Below, in pieces: positions 39,953 to 45,052 of a stretch of DNA of 45,052 nucleotides (the stretch's first letter is position 1; each line of letters starts with the position of its first letter). The stretch is from NCBI GenBank assembly GCA_037447655.1, contig JBBHKE010001004.1, forward strand, positions 14,554-59,605, given 5' to 3'. A program made the translations under genes and the position numbers. The notes below the pieces were generated by a model, which worked only from the letters and a program-made list of their open reading frames with translations, was not told where the DNA came from and ran no database searches. The DNA comes from Zygnema cylindricum (Eukaryota > Streptophyta > Zygnematophyceae > Zygnematales > Zygnemataceae).

Positions 39953-42511
39953 GAAATTCTATGGGCTCCATTGCCCACAGAATTCGCAGATCCAAAAGAA
40001 GCTAATCTAGATAGTGCCGACTCCAAGTTGATATAAACCCAAATGAATGATCCCTTGACAATTAGAACCCCAATACACCTTCACCCCTGTGAAGAGAAGA
40101 CCTTCTGTGTGCTCAGTTCCACCACAGAATGCAAAGCTTGAATATGTGTTTTGGACAATATTCCCCACTTTGACTTTCCCACTGAATAAGTTCCACCCTG
40201 GCACGCAAAGACTCTGACCAACTACACCCCTGTGTAGCTTGGACTCCCCTGAGTCCGCAGCAAAAAGAATCACTGAATTTGCTCACCCGAGCATTAAGTT
40301 ATGGCTGGTCAAAGATGACCTTTATAGCAACAAGCTCTCTTAGAGAGAGGTACCTAAGCATTACTAAGTCTTGGTCTGCCTACTCACGACTACCTACTAC
40401 TAAACCCTAGTCCAATAGGAACACTATATAGTACAAGAAGGTACAATGGGCGATGTACTTATTGTACGACCATTGTACGACAAGGTCTACAAGGTGGCAC
40501 CTATCAAATCGGAAGCCATGGTTCCTCCTCCCATCTTCTTCGGTATCAAATAATGTGGCGCCACGTGGCACCGTGTGACGCTATCTCGGTATGCCGCCAA
40601 AAGCTCACTTCGCGTGGCGGCTATAATGTCGGCCGCCCGATCAAAACATATTTTACACGGTTCAGATTCGCGTACATGCATGAATTGCTCCTTTTGGTTA
40701 GTCTGCTATTAATTAGCTGTTGCGGTAATGTTTATATATTTATGAAACCCGTCACGTGTATCGTTTCGTAGCGTCTAAAGGATAAGGCATATCACTACCA
40801 AATTTCTTCATAGACCTAGGTTCAAATCTGGTCTAGAGCAGCTTTTAGTTATTTGTCAGTTTTTCAGGCAATTCTCTACCTGAACACTTTTAAATACCTA
40901 TTGTACCCATTGCGTCTCATTGTTGATGCGGTATAATAGCTGTTGATATTTGGGTATTTTCTAGGTCTTTATTAGATAGAAAAGAGTAGAGGCAGTCTGC
41001 TCTGACTCCCTTCTCCAAGCCCCCACACTTGTCGTAGTCACTGAAGGCTGGAGAGGGAGCTAGAGCCATGGCTGCCTAAGCTCTCCAGAGAGACAGGAAT
41101 AGATAATATAGGTATGTTTACCAAAATGGTATTTGACGGACCTAGGAATTGATCCTGGTACCTACCGTCGGTGAATCGTCCCGTAGACGTTAGCTTTGTC
41201 CATTTAGTCTAGGACTAGTGCTAGTACATGTAGGGTTTGATAGATATTTATATAGTTACAGGTAGGGAATTCCATTTAACTGGATTACGGTATTCAGGGC
41301 ATAGAAACAGCTGTACTTTTAGCACCGGACGAAATAAATAGTACGGACATTTATTTCGACGGTCCGTTTTAGTTACGATGTAAATCGGACGGCCGTGGTA
41401 AACGCCGACATCGCGGAAAGGAAAATTTGGCAGTTTGCAGACGCCGCCACTCCGGATGACACGTGGCAAACATCGTACGGGATTACGGAATTTCCGGAAC
41501 GGCAGAAAACAAATCCGGGAGTGACAAATGTCGCACTATGGCGACATCGTACAATGTACGTACAGAAAGTACTCCGACGCTTGTACTTTCTTGTACGGTA
41601 CCGTTTTCTGACGCGGCATGACCTGGCGCCACGTGGAGAGATAAGATTTGGAGGCAGGAATTCCGGAGAATACAAGAGCGAATCCGGATAGGACATTTGT
41701 TGACTTATTAGCCATGTCGTACGATGTCCGTACAAAAGGTACACCGGCATTTGTACCTTTTTGTACTATACAGTAATGTGATTGGTCCGTACCTCAGTAC
41801 TAGAGGGTTTAGAGAGGGGTTTAGGACTTAGAATATTTCTGGTAGGTAGCTGCCTCTCCCAGAGAGCACCTTGTATATAATGGCAAACTTTGGCCAGCCA
41901 TAACTATCAATTCAGTTGACCAAATTCAATGATTCTTGTTGCTGCGGACTCAGGGGAGTCCAGGCTACACAAGGTTGTAGTCGGTTATATTATTTGCCTG
42001 CCTGGGTGGCTGCATTTCTAAGGGAAAGTCAAAGTGGGGAATGTTATCCTAAACTACTATTCTAACTTTGCATTCTGTAGTGAAACTGAGCACACAGAAA
42101 GTCTTATTTCACAGGGGTGAAGCTGTAATGGGGTTATGATTGTCAAGGGGTCAATCATTTGGGTTTATATTAACTTGGAGTCGGCACTATCTAGATTAGC
42201 TTCCTTTGGACCTGCGAATTCTGTGTGGCAATGGAGCCCATAGAATTTCAATAGCTAAAGCTAACGCCTACAAAGTATGTATATGGTTTGTAGGTACAAG
42301 GATCAAATCCATGATCCGGCGGCCTCTTTTTGGTACAAACTAAGTATTAGCCTATTCTCTGTCTCCTTGGACATTATAAACAACCATGGCTCTAGCTCTC
42401 TCTCCGGTCTTCAGTGACTGCAACAAGTATGGAGACTGGAGAGTTCGAGCGAGAAGCAGGCTGCCTTTGCTACCTTACTCTATTTATTTTTCCAATACAG
42501 ACCTAGAAAAT
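39953..42511. repeat. Inverted-repeat complex with two arm pairs
   Basis: 39953-40430 matches the reverse complement of 41790-42249, beginning GAAATTCTATGGGCTCC, at about 80-85% by eye. A second pair, 40953-41205 and the reverse complement of 42262-42511, shares TATTTTCTAGGTCT, GAGCTAGAGCCATGG and the TGATCCTGGTACCTAC / TGATCCTTGTACCTAC region. On the minus strand the right-hand copy is continuous (second part then first). On the left the parts are separated and in the other order. A pol III B-box-like GGTTCAAATCT near 40842 follows an A-box-like stretch, so a tRNA-derived SINE is possible. No protein is encoded. Confidence 0.75.
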
Positions 42512-42581
42512 ACATCAATTTCAACAAAAAGTACCCTTAGACAGACATAAAATATGACTCCGACAAAAAGGTGGTATAGGC

Positions 42582-43277
42582 TAAGGGTGCGTCTTTATGT
42601 ACTTCAAACTTAGCGAACTTATTATGTTTTATATTGTAGATCGGGCGGATCTGGATTTCGGGTGTCCTTCTGTGTACCAAATGAAGTTGTCACTTAAGGG
42701 CGTGATGATTGTACACGTCGACAATGCCCGTGACGGTTGTCGACAGTGTACAAATTGTGATGACGCACCAAAATATAGCCGCCTCGTGGCAGGATGATGA
42801 ATAGTGAAGTTTGCAAAGGTGTGAATGCAAGGCTGCGTGAGAGAGGCGACGTGTGCGACTTGTTGGAGCGCCCTCGCAGATTTCTCACGATTTATGTGTA
42901 CTTTGATGGACCCAAACGGACAAAATATAACGAATAGTGTACCTTACATCGTCGCTTGAATTCGTTTGAAATTTTTGTAAACAAATTTACACGTGCGAAT
43001 ACGTGTTCCTACTTGTTTTTCGTAAATACTTTGTTTTAAAACACATCGGCCCTGTGTTTCAAAGAAAAGTTTGAAGATGACGTTTTTTGGCGTGGCCGTG
43101 GGTCGAAGAATGCAAAACAACAACATGTATTACATCTTAAATTCGATGATTACGCAAAATGTACTTCTCCATTTTTCTATTTTTTTGTACGTTTGGAACT
43201 TACGCGGTACGGCTCTAAGTTTTACACAATAACGATAGAAAAAAACCCTTACTTTGGCATATAGAGACGCACCCTAA
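42582..43277. mobile_element. PIF/Harbinger-type (Tourist-like) element, about 690 bp
   Basis: TIRs GGGTGCGTCTTTATGT and GGGTGCGTCTCTATAT at 42585 and 43274 (inverted), bordered on both sides by TAA, the 3-bp duplication typical of PIF/Harbinger. The interior has no intact transposase. Confidence 0.82.
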
Positions 43278-43591
43278 GATTTAATCCTGGCCCTACAAGT
43301 TGTCGTAGTAGCCTGTTTATTAGTCGTCCGTAACTAGTTGATGTAGAAGAGCTGATACAATCATGGAGTGCGATAGCTATATAAATATTACCAAATGGTG
43401 AGCGCTTATTTAACGGGAATTGTACAAACTGCTACACATGAGAAATTCAAATTTTGAAACATGTACGAAATCATACAGATATAAAATAAGGTGCGCATTT
43501 GTAACGATTTTTTCCAAAATCGTTAAATGAGAAACGCACATATTTCTCGCGCGTTAGTTTCGTACGTAATATTAGATTTGGTACGTTCCAC
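43278..43591. other. Intergenic with small foldback
   Basis: No gene. A 50-bp imperfect palindrome at 43481-43530 (GTGCGCATTTGTAACGATTT and its complement) could be a minimal foldback element. Confidence 0.5.
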
Positions 43592-43593
43592 TA

Positions 43594-43799
43594 CACCGCC
43601 AATCGTTATTAGCGTGTAATGTTTTTGAGCAATAATTAGCGTGGTTTACGCTAATTGGGAATTTGAATTTTTTCGAAGAAATCGTCTATTTTAATTAGAA
43701 ATTAGGGTTTTTTTAATAGTGTGGATAATTTTATTTGAGAATAAAAAAAGAAAAGCGGGACGGAATTAGCGTACACAACGCTAATAACGATTGGCGGTG
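43594..43799. mobile_element. TA-flanked MITE, CACCGC-TIR family, 206-bp copy
   Basis: TIRs CACCGCCAATCGTTATTAGCG on both ends (inverted), flanked by TA. The interior is AT-rich. Confidence 0.9.
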
Positions 43800-43825
43800 T
43801 ACTGTACTGTTGTGTCCATGCTATC

Positions 43826-44583
43826 CAACATTATTATACTTTGTACTCTTGGTATCGTGGAAGGTATAAGGGAGATGTACCACTAATTCTGTGATATTCG
43901 GGTACGAGCGGGTACAGGTACTCAGGTACACCGTGAATCGCTATTAGCGTACATGACGCTAATTGGGGTACCCCTTTTTTTGGGGCAAATTCTCAAATAG
44001 AATAAAGTACGCTAAATGTTTTGCACGTTATTTGAGGTACCCCGCTCAATACGGTTCATAACTGTAATTTAGTGTCCTTTTAAATAGTGTGGTGTACGGA
44101 CTGCCAAATCTGTACTATTTCGTACATTTTTAAAATTAAAAGTACAGAAAATGTAATAATATATAATTGCGTAAATATTTTCGGGCATACGCAGATGTGA
44201 AAAAAACGCGACGGCGTACTATTTGAACAATTTCGTACATCTACATGTTCTAGTGTGGACATATTATGTGCCGAAATTTTTTACAAAGCAGTTTACAAAT
44301 TAGAGTTGATGATAAATTAGTATCATTGTGTACCCTAAAAAACCCAATTTACCGTAAAGTATGCTAATTGTTTCATTACGCTATATTTTTTATTACGCTA
44401 ATAGCGATTCACGGTGTAGTCGCGAGAAATCGAGTTTCGGTCAACTTTTTTTTCGTATCGTACCAGCCTGCTAGGTAATAATTTTGGAGCGTGACATAAA
44501 CCGGCCGGGATTCGGGTGTTCAGATTTCGGAAAAAAAAAATGTCGGATTCCGGTATCTGAAATTTCGACTTTTGCGACCCCTG
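43826..44583. mobile_element. Truncated second hAT-type copy, interrupted by a MITE
   Basis: The right end is TTTTGCGACCCCTG (44570-44583). The reverse complement reads CAGGGGTCGCAAAAGTC, then TGTCACGCTCCAAAA, as in the element at 35969. After the nested MITE (43929-44416), 43826-43870 matches the interior of that hAT element around 36347-36385 (CCACGATACCAA-AGTACAAAG). The other terminus was not found. Confidence 0.75.
43929..44416. mobile_element. TA-flanked MITE, 488-bp subtype, nested
   Basis: TIRs CACCGTGAATCGCTATTAGCG at both ends, TA on both sides. It is the inverted full-length homologue of 36861-37349 and is inserted in the second hAT copy. Confidence 0.9.
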
Positions 44584-44687
44584 CCGTTCTCACATGTTGA
44601 AACGTTGACTATGTGATCACACGCTATATCGGCTACACTATGGGAATGTGTATCCAATGTCTGTTGTATCCCCTTGAACCCAAAGTA

Positions 44688-44886
44688 CACCGCGAATCGT
44701 TATTAGCGTTATGAACTCTATATCGGCGCCCCAAAATTTTGACATCAATACCTCAAACAGAATAAACTACACTATTTAAGGACGTGGACCATAATATGCC
44801 ACGTCTTCCGGTACTAAATTAGAATAAATGACGCTATTTTTTTCTTTACACTAATAATTTCTCAACGCTAATAACGATTCGCGGTG
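44688..44886. mobile_element. TA-flanked MITE, CACCGC-TIR family, 199-bp copy
   Basis: TIRs CACCGCGAATCGTTATTAGCG (inverted), TA flanks, internal TGCCACGTCTTCC. Confidence 0.9.
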
Positions 44887-44897
44887 TACTGAAAGTA

Positions 44898-45052
44898 CAC
44901 CCTGAATCGTTATTAGCGTATAGAAATTATTAGTGTAAATAAAAAAATAGCGTCATTCATTCTATTTTAGTGCCAGGAGACGTGGCAGATTATGGTACAC
45001 GTCCTTAAATAGTGTAATTTATTATATTTAAGGTATCAATGTCAAAATTTTG
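44898..45052. mobile_element. TA-flanked MITE, inverted neighbour, cut by window end
   Basis: Begins CACCCTGAATCGTTATTAGCG and matches the reverse complement of 44688-44886 up to the last base of the window. The pair forms a near-perfect palindrome with an 11-base centre. Confidence 0.88.

Noticed and set aside
40487-40681. Minus-strand frame with CKIC and Ala-rich sequence
   Set aside because: Lies in the inverted-repeat complex; no recognised domain or splice context.
41373-41750. Overlapping frames of about 100-125 codons on both strands
   Set aside because: Both strands open in a locally GC-richer repeat; neither shows a family motif.

Overview
The window is nuclear DNA of a streptophyte (a land plant or a close charophyte-grade relative). 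Three intron-split genes support this: a plant complex I subunit (NDUFB9/CIB22), a COBRA-like wall protein of the COBL7/COBL10 subfamily, and a malectin-like receptor kinase. A eukaryotic tRNA-Thr without encoded CCA, plant teloboxes and several DNA-transposon families agree. The degenerate reverse transcriptase resembles, from memory, elements common in seedless plants and algae, so a non-seed plant is plausible, but the species cannot be fixed. Most of the window is AT-rich repeat, and the coding exons are small islands in expanded microsatellite and minisatellite DNA. Two runs of ten N (12047-12056, 23785-23794) are assembly gaps.

Layout. 1-1334: intergenic/promoter DNA with five CACGTG boxes, duplicated teloboxes and a minus-strand tRNA-Thr(CGU). 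1335-6603: NDUFB9, five exons on +, 115 codons spread over 5.3 kb, with polypyrimidine, poly-T and MITE-filled introns. 6766-17226: two tandem copies (about 5.2 kb each, meeting at an N gap) of a segment holding a decayed non-LTR-type reverse transcriptase and the last exon of the COBRA-like gene. 16963-22644: seven exons of the COBRA-like gene on -, missing the N-terminal part. 22645-25262: tandem repeats, a telomere-like tract, the second gap and a 1.1-kb CAATGTN heptamer array. 25263-31961: nine exons of a malectin-like receptor kinase on -, broken off after the HR of the HRD motif. 32250-33500: AATGTT hexamer/dodecamer array. 33500-45052: no confident gene; transposons dominate: a hAT-type element with an 8-bp target duplication, a PIF/Harbinger-type element, at least seven members of a TA-flanked MITE family, and a 2.6-kb inverted-repeat complex.

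The receptor kinase and the COBRA-like protein both belong to families acting at the plasma membrane/cell wall (wall sensing, cellulose organisation), and NDUFB9 is a mitochondrial housekeeping subunit. No operon-like logic applies. The most unusual signal is structural. At several splice junctions in all three genes the exon edge is repeated, in degenerate copies, inside the adjacent intron next to sense-strand pyrimidine tracts, as if introns had grown by tandem duplication across splice sites.
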